A stretch of DNA of 22,785 nucleotides from Bacteroidales bacterium (GTDB lineage Bacteria > Bacteroidota > Bacteroidia > Bacteroidales > UBA932). Each line of letters begins with the position of its first letter. The stretch's first letter is position 1. Below, piece after piece: positions 6,857 to 14,832 of the stretch. A program made the translations under genes and the position numbers. The stretch spans positions 1-22,785 of the forward strand of contig JAEDMF010000006.1 in the NCBI GenBank assembly GCA_016303175.1, written 5' to 3'. The notes beneath the pieces are model-generated. The model had not been told where the DNA came from. It worked only from the letters and a program-made list of their open reading frames with translations, and ran no database searches.

Positions 6857-8260
6857 ATGAAAAAGACAACACTCACAATTTTTGCGCTCGCGCTCAGTGT
6901 CAGCGCGTTTGCCTCTACCGCTCAGACTGAAAAGACCGACAAGGCCGCCGGCAAGGAAAAGTCCGAGACTGCACAGAAACTGAAGGAATCCGTAAAGAAT
7001 CACTTCAAATTCTATGGTTTCATCCGCAATTACTTTACTTACGACTCTCATGAAAGCAAGGCAGGTACGGGTGATCTCTTCTATTGGACACCTACCGACA
7101 GCCGGCCTGATGCCAACGGCAAGGATCTGAATCAGATCAATCAGTTCCGCTTTCTCTCCCTCACTTCCCGCGTGGGTGTGGACGTGAGCGGCTATAAGGC
7201 AGGCTCGCTGGAGTTTGGCGCCAAGGTTGAGGCTGATTTCTACGCTGGCCTAACGGGCTCTACGGGCACGGCCCAACTGCGTCTGCGTCAGGCTTTTATG
7301 ACTATGACGGCAGACGGCTTGGGCAAAAACAAGGCTCAGAAGTCGGTGCTTAAGGTCGGTCAGGCCTGGCATCCTATGGCGGCCGATATGCCCGACATCT
7401 ATTCTTTGGAGACAGGAGCGCCTTTCGGCCCTTTCAGCCGCACACCTCTTATTCAGGAGGACTACAGTTTCGGGAAATATTGGACTGCAACCGCCGCCCT
7501 CATCTGGCAGATGCAATACACTTCGCAGGGACCGTCCTGGGATGCCACTACGGGAAAATACAAGAATACAGCATCGGCTGACTATATGAAATACGGTTGT
7601 GTGCCGGAGGTATATATCGGTATTTCCTACGCCAACAAGGGTTTTCTGGCCCGCGCAGGCGTGGATGTGCTCAGCATCAGACCCCGCAACTGGGAGGACG
7701 ATGCCACTGCAAAGAGCGTAAAGGCCGTGAATCGAGAAACTTCCGTGATGGGTTTTGCTTACCTTCAATATAAGAAGGACCTCTTTGCGTTCAAGGCCAA
7801 GACTACTCTCGGCCAGGCAGGAGAGCACTTCGGCCTTATGAGCGGTTATGTGGATTATAAGGATGAGGATGGAAACTGGGCCTATGATCCTCTGCGTGTG
7901 TCTGCGACTTGGCTTAGCTTGTCGTACGGCAAAAAGTATAAGGGCGCCATTATGGCCGGTTATAGCGAAAATCTCGGTACGGCAAAGGAGCATGTAGTTG
8001 CAAATACATATTTCAATAAGAATGGATATGCTTCCATCAACCGTATGTTCCGCATCGAGCCTGAGTTCACTTACAATTTGGGCAAGTTTACTGTAGGCAT
8101 AGAGTATATGCTGACCTCCGCTCAGTATGGTTCCAAAGTACCGGCTTCTGGGGATGATGTTGCCGCTGTGGCCAAGGCTGCCAGCCGCGGTCTTTACACG
8201 GGAAATCTCCATTGGGTTATGAACCACAGGGTTCAGGCCATGGTGCGTTTCACCTGGTAG
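6857..8260 (+). CDS. DcaP-like outer-membrane porin
   Basis: A 467-residue exported protein. It has a clear signal peptide (MKKTTLTIFALALSVSAFA), then a charged, probably coiled-coil stretch at about 22-50 rich in Lys and Glu. A beta-barrel pattern begins at FKFYGFIRNYFTYDS and ends in VQAMVRFTW with a C-terminal aromatic residue, as expected for insertion by the BAM machinery. The N-terminal coiled coil followed by a barrel, together with segments such as QFRFLSLTSRVGVDVSG and LRLRQAFMTM, resembles the DcaP trimeric porin family, known in Acinetobacter for dicarboxylate entry. The family call is by pattern and memory, so it is moderate. It follows the symporter gene by 33 bases, with a small hairpin AGTAAT/ATTACT (6831-6850) between them. 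Joint uptake of an anion is inferred. Confidence 0.75.
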   Translation: MKKTTLTIFALALSVSAFASTAQTEKTDKAAGKEKSETAQKLKESVKNHFKFYGFIRNYFTYDSHESKAGTGDLFYWTPTDSRPDANGKDLNQINQFRFLSLTSRVGVDVSGYKAGSLEFGAKVEADFYAGLTGSTGTAQLRLRQAFMTMTADGLGKNKAQKSVLKVGQAWHPMAADMPDIYSLETGAPFGPFSRTPLIQEDYSFGKYWTATAALIWQMQYTSQGPSWDATTGKYKNTASADYMKYGCVPEVYIGISYANKGFLARAGVDVLSIRPRNWEDDATAKSVKAVNRETSVMGFAYLQYKKDLFAFKAKTTLGQAGEHFGLMSGYVDYKDEDGNWAYDPLRVSATWLSLSYGKKYKGAIMAGYSENLGTAKEHVVANTYFNKNGYASINRMFRIEPEFTYNLGKFTVGIEYMLTSAQYGSKVPASGDDVAAVAKAASRGLYTGNLHWVMNHRVQAMVRFTW

Positions 8261-8274
8261 TGTGGATTGACTGC

Positions 8275-8340
8275 TTGCAGCGGGACTTGCTCCTGATTGC
8301 AGCGGGCCCACTTCCTGCTTGTGACGGTTTTGCTCCTGTT
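8275..8340. repeat. 22-bp imperfect tandem repeat, three copies
   Basis: Units start at 8275, 8297 and 8319. The first two share TTGCAGCGGG exactly and differ in the second half. The third is more diverged (TTGTGACGGT...GCTCCTG). It lies 15 bases after the porin stop and before its terminator. No coding role is visible. Confidence 0.6.
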
Positions 8341-8401
8341 CTTATCGGGGCGGCGGCGTTGCTGAAATGAAGGCGGCTTGAGCTCACTGACAAAATGGCA
8401 T

Positions 8402-8437
8402 AAAGTGGCAGATGGCATATCATTTGCCACTTTTATT
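8402..8437 (+). terminator. Terminator-like hairpin after the porin gene
   Basis: AAAGTGGCA (8402-8410) pairs with TGCCACTTT (8425-8433), with a smaller GAT/ATC pairing inside the loop, followed by TTTTATT. It lies about 140 bases after the porin and about 50 before groES. I could not place a confident TAnnTTTG promoter for groES downstream of it. Confidence 0.7.
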
Positions 8438-8484
8438 GTGTCGGGCGACGTCCCGAAGATTGAAACAAAATAAAAAACAATATT

Positions 8485-8751
8485 ATGATCAAACCATTAG
8501 CAGACAGAGTGGTCATCGAGCCTATGGAGGCTCAGACCAAGACAGCGTCAGGACTTTATATTCCTGATACGGCAAAGGAGAAACCTCAGCAGGGCACTGT
8601 AGTTGCGGTCGGCCCCGGCAAGAAGGACGAGCCTATGGAAGTGAAAGTGGGTGACGTTGTTCTTTATGGCAAGTACGCCGGCACTGAGGTTACGGTGGAC
8701 ACCAAGGATTATATGATTATGAAGCAGTCAGACATTCTGGCAATTCTCTAA
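8485..8751 (+). CDS. groES: Co-chaperonin GroES (Hsp10)
   Basis: An 88-residue protein that forms the heptameric lid of GroEL. It starts MIKPLADRVVIEP and has the family segments SGLYIPDTAKEKPQQG, VVAVGPGKK, VKVGDVVLYGKYAGTEV and the C-terminal DILAIL. The mobile loop region is around residues 16-32. It is followed by groEL after 19 bases. No CIRCE operator (TTAGCACTC-N9-GAGTGCTAA) is present upstream, so HrcA control is not supported. A small TCGGG/CCCGA hairpin (8441-8456) lies in the leader. Confidence 0.98.
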   Translation: MIKPLADRVVIEPMEAQTKTASGLYIPDTAKEKPQQGTVVAVGPGKKDEPMEVKVGDVVLYGKYAGTEVTVDTKDYMIMKQSDILAIL

Positions 8752-8770
8752 TTATTAAAAGGAAAAGATT

Positions 8771-10396
8771 ATGGCAAAGGATATCAAATATAGCAGCGAC
8801 GCACGCTCCCTTATGAAGGAAGGTGCAGACGCACTTGCAAATGCAGTCAAAGTTACTCTTGGTCCCAAGGGACGCAACGTAGTGATTGAGAAGAAGTTCG
8901 GAGCTCCCCACATCACCAAGGACGGTGTTACCGTTGCCAAGGAAGTGGAACTGGAGAACAGGTTTGCCAATATGGGTGCCCAGATGGTGAAGGAGGTTGC
9001 CTCCAAGACTAACGACCAGGCTGGTGACGGTACTACAACGGCTACAGTTCTGGCTCAGGCCATCATAAGCGAAGGTATCAAGAATGTCACCGCCGGCGCC
9101 AATCCCATGGACCTTAAGAAGGGTATTGACAAGGCTGTAGAGACGGTAGTCGATTCACTTAAATCCCAGAGCGAGCAGGTGGGCGACGATATGGACAAGA
9201 TTGCCCAGGTCGGCACCATCTCCGCCAACAACGACGCCTACATCGGCAAACTCATCGCTGACGCTATGGCCAAGGTAAAGAAAGATGGTGTCATCACTGT
9301 CGAGGAGGCCAAGGGCACAGAGACGGAAGTCAAGGTAGTAGAGGGTATGCAGTTCGACAGAGGCTATATTTCTCCTTATTTTATGACTGATGGAGATAAG
9401 ATGGAGGCCGTGCTGGACAATCCTTATATACTTGTGACTGACAAGAAGATAAGCACAATGAAGGACCTTATGCCCGTGCTCGAGCCCATTGCGCGTGAGG
9501 GCAAGGCTCTGCTGATTCTTGCCGAGGATGTGGAGGGCGAGGCTCTTACCACTCTGGTTGTAAACAAACTCCGCGGCACCCTCAAGATTGCCGCCGTGAA
9601 GGCTCCCGGTTTCGGAGATCGCCGCAAGGAGATGCTGCAGGATATTGCCACCCTCACCGGCGCTACTGTAGTAAGTGAGGAGCGCGGCTATACTCTTGAG
9701 AACGCTACTCTTCAGATGCTCGGAAAGTGCGAGAAGGTTGTTGTGACCAAGGAGAACACCACTATTGTGAACGGTACAGGTGAAAAGAAGGCCATAGAGG
9801 AGAGAGTATCTTCTATCCGTAAGCAGATAGAGGCTTCTACATCCGATTATGATAAGGAGAAACTCAAAGAGCGTCTTGGCAAACTGGCCGGCGGCGTGGC
9901 TGTTCTTTATGTGGGCGCAGCTACTGAGGTTGAGATGAAAGAAAAGAAGGACCGTGTTGAGGATGCCCTGAGCGCAACCCGCGCGGCTGTGGAAGAGGGT
10001 ATCGTACCTGGCGGCGGCGTTGCATATATCCGCGCCACCGAGGCTCTTGCAGGCCTTACAGGCGAGAATGCCGATCAGACTACCGGTATTCGTATCGTGG
10101 CTCGTGCCATTGAAGAGCCTCTCCGTCAGATAGCTGCCAACGCAGGTGTTGAGGGCAGTGTGGTCATTAACAAGATACGTGAAGGCAAGGGTGATTTCGG
10201 CTACAATGCCCGCACTGATGAGTATGTGAATATGTTTGAGGCTGGAGTCATTGATCCTACCAAGGTGGCCCGCGTGGCTCTTGAGAATGCAGCTTCCGTG
10301 GCCGGAATGTTCCTCACCACAGAGTGCGCTATCGTGGACATCCCTCAGCCTGAGAGTGCTGCACCAGCCAATCCCGGAATGGGAGGAATGATGTAG
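8771..10396 (+). CDS. groEL: Chaperonin GroEL (Hsp60)
   Basis: A 541-residue ATP-driven protein-folding chamber subunit. It starts MAKDIKYSSDARSLMKEGAD, has the ATP-binding TLGPKGRNV and DGTTTATVLAQAI segments, the apical-domain KAPGFGDRRKEML, the AATEVEMKEKKDRVEDAL region and VEEGIVPGGGVAY. It ends with the usual GGM-type tail (PGMGGMM). Length and motifs are complete with no sign of damage. AAAAGGAAAAG before the start is a weak Shine-Dalgarno. The next gene starts one base after the TAG stop, so expression of a metallopeptidase is tied to this chaperone operon. Confidence 0.99.
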   Translation: MAKDIKYSSDARSLMKEGADALANAVKVTLGPKGRNVVIEKKFGAPHITKDGVTVAKEVELENRFANMGAQMVKEVASKTNDQAGDGTTTATVLAQAIISEGIKNVTAGANPMDLKKGIDKAVETVVDSLKSQSEQVGDDMDKIAQVGTISANNDAYIGKLIADAMAKVKKDGVITVEEAKGTETEVKVVEGMQFDRGYISPYFMTDGDKMEAVLDNPYILVTDKKISTMKDLMPVLEPIAREGKALLILAEDVEGEALTTLVVNKLRGTLKIAAVKAPGFGDRRKEMLQDIATLTGATVVSEERGYTLENATLQMLGKCEKVVVTKENTTIVNGTGEKKAIEERVSSIRKQIEASTSDYDKEKLKERLGKLAGGVAVLYVGAATEVEMKEKKDRVEDALSATRAAVEEGIVPGGGVAYIRATEALAGLTGENADQTTGIRIVARAIEEPLRQIAANAGVEGSVVINKIREGKGDFGYNARTDEYVNMFEAGVIDPTKVARVALENAASVAGMFLTTECAIVDIPQPESAAPANPGMGGMM

Positions 10397-10397
10397 T

Positions 10398-11087
10398 ATG
10401 AGTACAAGTCTCATTTGGATTATTATGCTGTTGGTTATGGTTCTGGGCTTTATAGTCCAGACCGTACTCAACAGCCGTTTTGATAGATATTCCGCAGTGT
10501 CTGTTCCGGGAGGGATGAGCGGGGCTGACGTGGCTCGCAAAATGCTTGCGGACAACGGGATAACGGATGTTACGGTAACCCATGTACGGGGCAAGCTTAC
10601 GGACCATTACAATCCGTTGACCAAGACGCTCAATCTCTCTGATGCGGTTTACGGCCAGTGCAGTGTCGCAGCTGCCGCAGTTGCCGCACATGAGTGCGGC
10701 CATGCTGTCCAGCATGCAATGGGCTATGGCCCATTGAAACTGCGCAGCTCCCTCGTGCCGATTGTCTCATTTGCCAACAGCTGGGTTCAGTGGATACTGC
10801 TTGCCGGAATTTTGCTTATCCAGACTGTGCCTTCTCTGATATGGGTGGGAATCGGTCTGTTCGCTATGACCACCCTTTTCAGCCTCGTGACCCTGCCTGT
10901 GGAAATCAATGCCTCGCAGCGGGCCGTAAGATGGTTGAGCAGCAGCGGTATTACTGATGCCTCCACCGGTGCAATGGCATCGGACGCCCTCCGTTGGGCC
11001 GCATATACTTATGTGGTTGCCGCCATCGGCTCTATAGCCACACTTCTCTATTATGTAATGATTGCGTTGGGCGGCCGCCGCAGATAG
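10398..11087 (+). CDS. Membrane zinc metallopeptidase, YugP family (Peptidase_Zn_2)
   Basis: A 229-residue membrane protein. An N-terminal helix (about 4-23) is followed by a soluble stretch with VPGGMSGADVARKMLADNGI and the sequence THVRGKLTDHYNP. The zinc motif is HECGH at 98-102 in AVAAHECGHAVQHAMGY. Two hydrophobic segments (about 123-165) and a C-terminal one (about 203-222) follow, with VEINASQRAVRWL between them as in the family. The role of YugP-type peptidases is poorly known; protein quality control at the membrane is only a guess. The ATG lies one base after the groEL stop, so it is translated from the groESL transcript. That context hints at a stress link, but no direct proof is in the sequence. 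Confidence 0.9.
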   Translation: MSTSLIWIIMLLVMVLGFIVQTVLNSRFDRYSAVSVPGGMSGADVARKMLADNGITDVTVTHVRGKLTDHYNPLTKTLNLSDAVYGQCSVAAAAVAAHECGHAVQHAMGYGPLKLRSSLVPIVSFANSWVQWILLAGILLIQTVPSLIWVGIGLFAMTTLFSLVTLPVEINASQRAVRWLSSSGITDASTGAMASDALRWAAYTYVVAAIGSIATLLYYVMIALGGRRR

Positions 11088-11104
11088 CGGTGTAACGGCC
11101 GCTA
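11085..11104. other. Hairpin joining the stop codons of two convergent genes
   Basis: TAGCGG (11085-11090) pairs with CCGCTA (11099-11104). The left TAG is the stop of the metallopeptidase gene, and the right CTA is the reverse complement of the TAG stop of the DJ-1 family gene. No T-run follows on either strand, so it is not a classical terminator, though it may slow transcription from both sides. Confidence 0.5.
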
Positions 11105-11677
11105 CAGCAGCATGCCGGCCTTGACCTTCAGATAAACATCTTCCCCCGCGAGGGCCCTGAGTACTGCCAGACCGAATTCGATGGCAAGCCCGGGGCCTTC
11201 GCCGCATATCAAATTACCGTCTTTTTCCACCCTCGCTCCGGTGTAGGTCAGGCCCCTGCTTTGCAGTTCGCCCTCCATGCCCTTGTAAACGGTCATTTTC
11301 CTGCCGGAGAGTTCTTCTCCGAGATTTGCGGCCAGCACTCTTGCAGGTGCAGCGCAGATGGCGCAAGTCAGTCCGCCCTTCCGGTAATGCCCCTTCATCA
11401 GCTCCATCAGCTCTTTGTGGCCACCCAGCCTGTCCGAACCCGGCAGTCCGCCCGGGAAAATCATGCACCCCTCATTCCCGTTCGTATCAGCCTCAGCTGT
11501 GAATTCTGTCCAGGTCAGGTGAGCCGGAATGGAAAATCCCTGAGTTGATTTCACCAGCCTTTCTTCAGTTACCGAAACAAAACGGGCTTCGATGCCCCCT
11601 CTGCGGAGTATGTCCATAGGGGCAACTGCCTCCAGCGGCTCGAAGCCGTCTGCCAGAAAAATATAAACGTTTTTCAT
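11102..11677 (-). CDS. DJ-1/PfpI family protein (ThiJ-like)
   Basis: A 191-residue cytoplasmic protein of the DJ-1 branch. Members act as glyoxalase or deglycase-like or stress proteins, and the exact activity here is not determined. Start chosen at 11677 (MKNVYIFLADGFEPLE), because the 15 codons upstream do not fit the fold. The acidic residue that supports the catalytic cysteine in DJ-1 is matched by Glu16. The nucleophile elbow is CAICAAP with Cys108. MIFPGGLPGSDRL at about 72-84 supplies the usual Gly-rich turn. A closing GPGLAIEFGLAVLRALAG helix is also typical. It converges on the metallopeptidase gene with only 14 bases between stops. A weak TTTTG-N18-TAACTTG match lies upstream at about 11705-11745 on the minus strand. 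Confidence 0.9.
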   Translation of the reverse strand: MKNVYIFLADGFEPLEAVAPMDILRRGGIEARFVSVTEERLVKSTQGFSIPAHLTWTEFTAEADTNGNEGCMIFPGGLPGSDRLGGHKELMELMKGHYRKGGLTCAICAAPARVLAANLGEELSGRKMTVYKGMEGELQSRGLTYTGARVEKDGNLICGEGPGLAIEFGLAVLRALAGEDVYLKVKAGMLL

Positions 11678-11840
11678 ACTGTTGTGCGCTTCAATAGCGT
11701 CATTATCATAAATCCTATGCAAGTTACAATTTTTTTATCAGAGTCAAAATCTGTCAGTGATGGACTTCAGTTGTAAATCAGGAAACGACAGTATTGGAAA
11801 AATATTCAACGGCATTATGATAATTTGCGCCGATATTTTG

Positions 11841-11848
11841 TAACTTTG
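11841..11848 (+). promoter_or_regulatory. -7 promoter element for typA
   Basis: TAACTTTG matches TAnnTTTG. No good TTTG sits 19 bases upstream, so the -33 part is weak. It would give a leader of about 70 bases before the typA ATG. I see no riboswitch-like structure in that leader. Confidence 0.6.
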
Positions 11849-11926
11849 CGCGTTTTAAGAATATAAAAAAACAAATTGCGTCAATCGCTAATTAATGCTT
11901 GCTTGCTGGAACCAAAAACTTGAATT

Positions 11927-13747
11927 ATGCAGGATATCAGAAATATAGCAATCATCGCCCACGTTGACCACGGCAAGACCACGCTCGTGGACAAAATGAT
12001 TTATCAGGCCTCTCTTGTAAGGAATCAGGAGAAGCTGGGCGAACTGGTTTTGGACAATAATGACCTTGAGAGGGAAAGGGGTATCACCATTCTGGCCAAG
12101 AATGTGTCCGTTCCTTACAAGGGCGTGAAAATCAATATTATAGACACCCCGGGGCACAGTGACTTCGGAGGTGAGGTGGAAAGAGTGCTCAATATGTGTG
12201 ACGGCGTGCTTCTGCTGGTGGATGCCTTCGAGGGTTGTATGCCGCAGACCCGTTTCGTGCTCCAGAAAGCCATAGACCTCGGCAAGAAGCCCATCGTTGT
12301 CATCAACAAAGTGGATAAGCCCAATTGCCGTCCGGACAATGTTCAGGAGGAGGTCTTCGACCTTATGTTCAGCCTCGGCGCCACGGAGGACCAGCTGGAT
12401 TTCCGTACTGTCTATGGAAGTGCCAAGCAGGGGTGGATGAGCCTCGACTGGCGTAAGCCCACCACTGACATTACTCCCTTGCTGGACACCATACTTGAGG
12501 TCATTCCTGCTCCCGAGGTGAAGGAGGGCACGGTCCAGATGCTTATCTCATCGCTGGAATACAGTCCTTATGTAGGCCGTATCGCCGTGGGCAAGGTGAC
12601 TCGAGGCACCCTCACTGCCGGGGAGAATGTATCCTTGTGCAAGAGGTATGATCAGGTGCAGAAGCAGCGCATCAAGGAACTGATGGTCTTTGATGGCCTC
12701 GCAAAAGCCAAGGTCGAACAGGTCCAGTGCGGCGATATCTGCGCTGTCGTGGGCTTGGAGGGCTTTGAAATAGGTGATACGGTGGCAGATTTTGAAAATC
12801 CCGAGGCCCTGCCTCCTATCGAGGTGGATGAGCCTACGATGAGTATGCTGTTCAGCATCAACAACTCGCCCTTTTTCGGCAAGGACGGAAAATTTGTCAC
12901 TTCGCGTCATATAAAGGAACGTCTGGAAAAGGAGCTGGAGAAGAATCTTGCCCTGCGTGTCAAACCGGGCGTGAATGCGGATTCTTTCGTTGTGTATGGC
13001 AGGGGCGTGCTCCATCTTTCCGTGCTTATCGAGACGATGCGCAGGGAGGGTTTTGAACTTCAGGTCGGTCAGCCCAAGGTGCTGGATAAGATGATAGGCG
13101 GCCAGAGGTGCGAGCCCATCGAGGCTCTGACCATTGATGTGCCCGAGGAATATGTAGGCAAGGCAATAGAAATCACGACCCGCCGCAAGGGAGCGCTCAT
13201 CCAGATGGAGGGCAGGGGAGACCGCACTCACCTGGAGTTCGATATACCGGCGCGAGGCTTGATGGGCCTTCGTTCCAATTTGCTTACCGCGACTGCAGGA
13301 GAGGCTGTTGTGGCCCACCGCTTCAAGGATTATGAGCCGTATAAGGGCGATATAGAGCGTCGTACCAATGGTTCGCTCGTTTCTCTTGAGACGGGGGTCA
13401 GCGTGGCTTACTCGATGGATAAATTGCAGGACAGGGGACGTTTTTTCATTGACCCGGGCGAGGATGTGTATATGGGCCAGGTCGTCGGCGAGCATACCAG
13501 GGAGAGAGATTTGAATGTGAATATATGCAAGACGAAGAAACTCACCAACGTGCGAGCCGCAGGTTCTGATGAAAAGGTGATGCTCCCTCCTCCCATCCGG
13601 TTCTCGCTGGAAGAGGCTTTGGAATATATTTCAGAGGACGAGATGGTGGAGGTTACTCCTCATTTTATGAGACTGCGCAAGGTGCTGCTCGACCCCCTGG
13701 ATCGCAAAAGGGCTGCAGGCTCCAATGCTGCCGAATTTGAAGATTGA
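11927..13747 (+). CDS. typA: GTPase TypA/BipA
   Basis: A ribosome-binding GTPase of the elongation-factor family that helps 50S assembly and stress adaptation. It has 606 residues, the usual length. The G1 loop is AHVDHGKTTL (11-20). Switch I includes NDLERERGITILAKN, G3 is IIDTPGHSDFGGEVERV and G4 is VINKVDKP. Later domains include the EF-G-like region with GRGVLHLSVLIETMRREG and the C-terminal TypA-specific part containing LTNVRAAGSDEKVMLPPP and EDEMVEVTP. There is no Shine-Dalgarno; the bases before the ATG are AACTTGAATT. It is a single-gene unit, since a fresh promoter starts the next gene. Confidence 0.98.
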   Translation: MQDIRNIAIIAHVDHGKTTLVDKMIYQASLVRNQEKLGELVLDNNDLERERGITILAKNVSVPYKGVKINIIDTPGHSDFGGEVERVLNMCDGVLLLVDAFEGCMPQTRFVLQKAIDLGKKPIVVINKVDKPNCRPDNVQEEVFDLMFSLGATEDQLDFRTVYGSAKQGWMSLDWRKPTTDITPLLDTILEVIPAPEVKEGTVQMLISSLEYSPYVGRIAVGKVTRGTLTAGENVSLCKRYDQVQKQRIKELMVFDGLAKAKVEQVQCGDICAVVGLEGFEIGDTVADFENPEALPPIEVDEPTMSMLFSINNSPFFGKDGKFVTSRHIKERLEKELEKNLALRVKPGVNADSFVVYGRGVLHLSVLIETMRREGFELQVGQPKVLDKMIGGQRCEPIEALTIDVPEEYVGKAIEITTRRKGALIQMEGRGDRTHLEFDIPARGLMGLRSNLLTATAGEAVVAHRFKDYEPYKGDIERRTNGSLVSLETGVSVAYSMDKLQDRGRFFIDPGEDVYMGQVVGEHTRERDLNVNICKTKKLTNVRAAGSDEKVMLPPPIRFSLEEALEYISEDEMVEVTPHFMRLRKVLLDPLDRKRAAGSNAAEFED

Positions 13748-13758
13748 TAAGTTGTTTT

Positions 13759-13789
13759 TTTGAAGATTCCTAAAATATTATTACCTTTG
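13759..13789 (+). promoter_or_regulatory. Promoter of the DUF177-rpmF unit
   Basis: TTTG (13759-13762), exactly 19 bases, TACCTTTG (13782-13789). It is among the best matches in the window to the Bacteroidetes consensus. The ATG follows 20 bases later, so the leader is short. Confidence 0.85.
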
Positions 13790-13809
13790 TCGGCTCCAAA
13801 ATCTGTTTT

Positions 13810-14328
13810 ATGAATGACAGTGTTGTAATATCATTGAATGGATTGAGGCCTTCTGAGAGTTTTTTCAACTTTCATTTAGGTAAAGAGTTCTTTGCGAAGT
13901 TTGAGAATGAGGATATCCTTGACGCGGATTTGAGGCTGGAAATCGTTGTTGATAAACAGCCCGGCCACGTGGATTTCGACTGCAGGATAAAAGGCACCCT
14001 CACTGTTCCGTGTGACCGTTGCCTCTCTCCCGTGGAGATGGATGTGGAGACCTCCGGGTTGTTCCGTCTCCGTATGGATGCGTCCCGATCCACTGTCGAG
14101 GAACCTTACGAGGAAGTGTTTTTGCCTGACGGCAAGGATGAGTTGAATCTGAATCAGGAGATTTACGACTATTCACTGCTTGCTCTGCCCCTACAGAGAT
14201 TCCACGACGAAGGGGAATGTGATTCAGCCGCTCTTGATTACCTTTCAAGTTCCGACGCACCCGCCGCGCCAAGCACGGACGCTCCTTTCTCCGACCTTGC
14301 GATGTTGTTGAATGATAATTTAAAATAA
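13810..14328 (+). CDS. DUF177/YceD family protein
   Basis: A 172-residue acidic protein. The core DCRIKGTLTVPCDRCLSPVE carries the conserved CxxCL motif of DUF177, and the usual acidic second half contains LNLNQEIYDYSLLALPLQ. In E. coli the YceD protein is linked to 23S rRNA accumulation; in plants a relative acts in 23S processing. Gene neighbourhood supports this: it is followed after 7 bases by rpmF, as in most bacteria. It has its own strong promoter. A serine- and alanine-rich patch near 142-160 (SSSDAPAAPSTDAP) looks like a linker. Confidence 0.9.
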   Translation: MNDSVVISLNGLRPSESFFNFHLGKEFFAKFENEDILDADLRLEIVVDKQPGHVDFDCRIKGTLTVPCDRCLSPVEMDVETSGLFRLRMDASRSTVEEPYEEVFLPDGKDELNLNQEIYDYSLLALPLQRFHDEGECDSAALDYLSSSDAPAAPSTDAPFSDLAMLLNDNLK

Positions 14329-14335
14329 TAAAGAA

Positions 14336-14527
14336 ATGGCACATCCTAAACGAAAAATCTCCAAACAGCGTAGGGATAAAAGAAGATCGCACGATCATGC
14401 TGCACTGCCTACACTGGCAACTTGCCCCAACTGCGGTGCAACCGTAATCTATCATCGCGTATGCCCTGAGTGCGGTTACTATCGTGGCCGTCAGATTGTG
14501 GAGGTCAAGGCGGAAAAGGCTGCCTGA
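14336..14527 (+). CDS. rpmF: 50S ribosomal protein bL32
   Basis: A 63-residue ribosomal protein starting MAHPKRKISKQRRDKRRSHD. The zinc ribbon is complete, with CPNC at about 27-30 and CPEC at about 40-43, in contrast to the zinc-free bL28 and bL33 forms in this window. It follows the DUF177 gene by 7 bases. In many bacteria plsX or fabH comes next; here a tRNA-Arg gene and a terminator follow instead. Confidence 0.97.
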   Translation: MAHPKRKISKQRRDKRRSHDHAALPTLATCPNCGATVIYHRVCPECGYYRGRQIVEVKAEKAA

Positions 14528-14563
14528 CCAAGCGGCCGTCAGGCTTGAGGGCTTGACGACAAT

Positions 14564-14635
14564 GGCTCCGTAGTTCAACGGATAGAATGGAAGTTTCCTA
14601 AACTTTAGATAGCAGTTCGATTCTGCTCGGAGCTA
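14564..14635 (+). tRNA. tRNA-Arg (anticodon CCU)
   Basis: The acceptor is GGCTCCG with CGGAGCT and discriminator A. The D-stem is GTTC/GAAT. The anticodon arm is GAAGT, loop TTCCTAA, ACTTT, giving anticodon CCT. The T-arm is AGCAG, loop TTCGATT, CTGCT. CCA is not encoded. It lies 36 bases after rpmF, probably in the same transcript, and just before a strong terminator. Confidence 0.94.
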
Positions 14636-14636
14636 C

Positions 14637-14682
14637 GAAGGCGCCCGGTCTCCCAAGGCCGGGCGCCTTCTGTGTTTCTTCC
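14637..14682 (+). terminator. Terminator after tRNA-Arg
   Basis: A perfect 12-bp stem, GAAGGCGCCCGG (14637-14648) with CCGGGCGCCTTC (14659-14670), and a ten-base loop. It is followed by a T-rich but interrupted tail. It ends the DUF177-rpmF-tRNA unit. Confidence 0.88.
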
Positions 14683-14692
14683 TTCCTAATCC

Positions 14693-14817
14693 CAGTACCT
14701 TGCGTAATTGTACCGTCTTGTGACCAGCATCTTTCGTGTGTCTTCCGTCCTGGATCTCAGCGTCTTGCGTGATTGTACCACCCTGTGCCCCAGCATCTTG
14801 CGTAATTCTCAAGGATG
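14693..14817. repeat. 33-bp imperfect tandem repeat, four copies
   Basis: Units begin with CAG at 14693, 14725, 14758 and 14791; the last is partial. The shared core is CAGCATCTTGCGTGATTGTA with variation. It fills most of the gap between the tRNA-Arg terminator and the nuclease promoter. On the minus strand it is free of stops with an 11-residue period, but no supported gene start is seen. Confidence 0.72.
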
Positions 14818-14832
14818 TACCTCTGGGCTAGT

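Noticed and set aside
5321..7051. A long open frame on the minus strand opposite the symporter gene
   Set aside because: It is antisense to a clear membrane-transport gene, has a His/Gly/Lys-rich composition without recognisable domains, and crosses the mapped rightward promoter region.
8261..8484. CIRCE operator before groES
   Set aside because: No TTAGCACTC-N9-GAGTGCTAA or close variant is present.
9155..10594. A 479-codon minus-strand frame opposite groEL
   Set aside because: It is a mirror of the groEL codon pattern, overlaps two real genes and has no promoter or family resemblance.
12548..13495. A 315-codon minus-strand frame opposite typA
   Set aside because: It lies wholly within a well-conserved GTPase gene and shows no motif of its own.
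14693..14817. CRISPR array
   Set aside because: The units abut directly with no unique spacers, they are imperfect, and no cas gene is nearby. The same holds for the arrays at 4562, 8275 and 16609.
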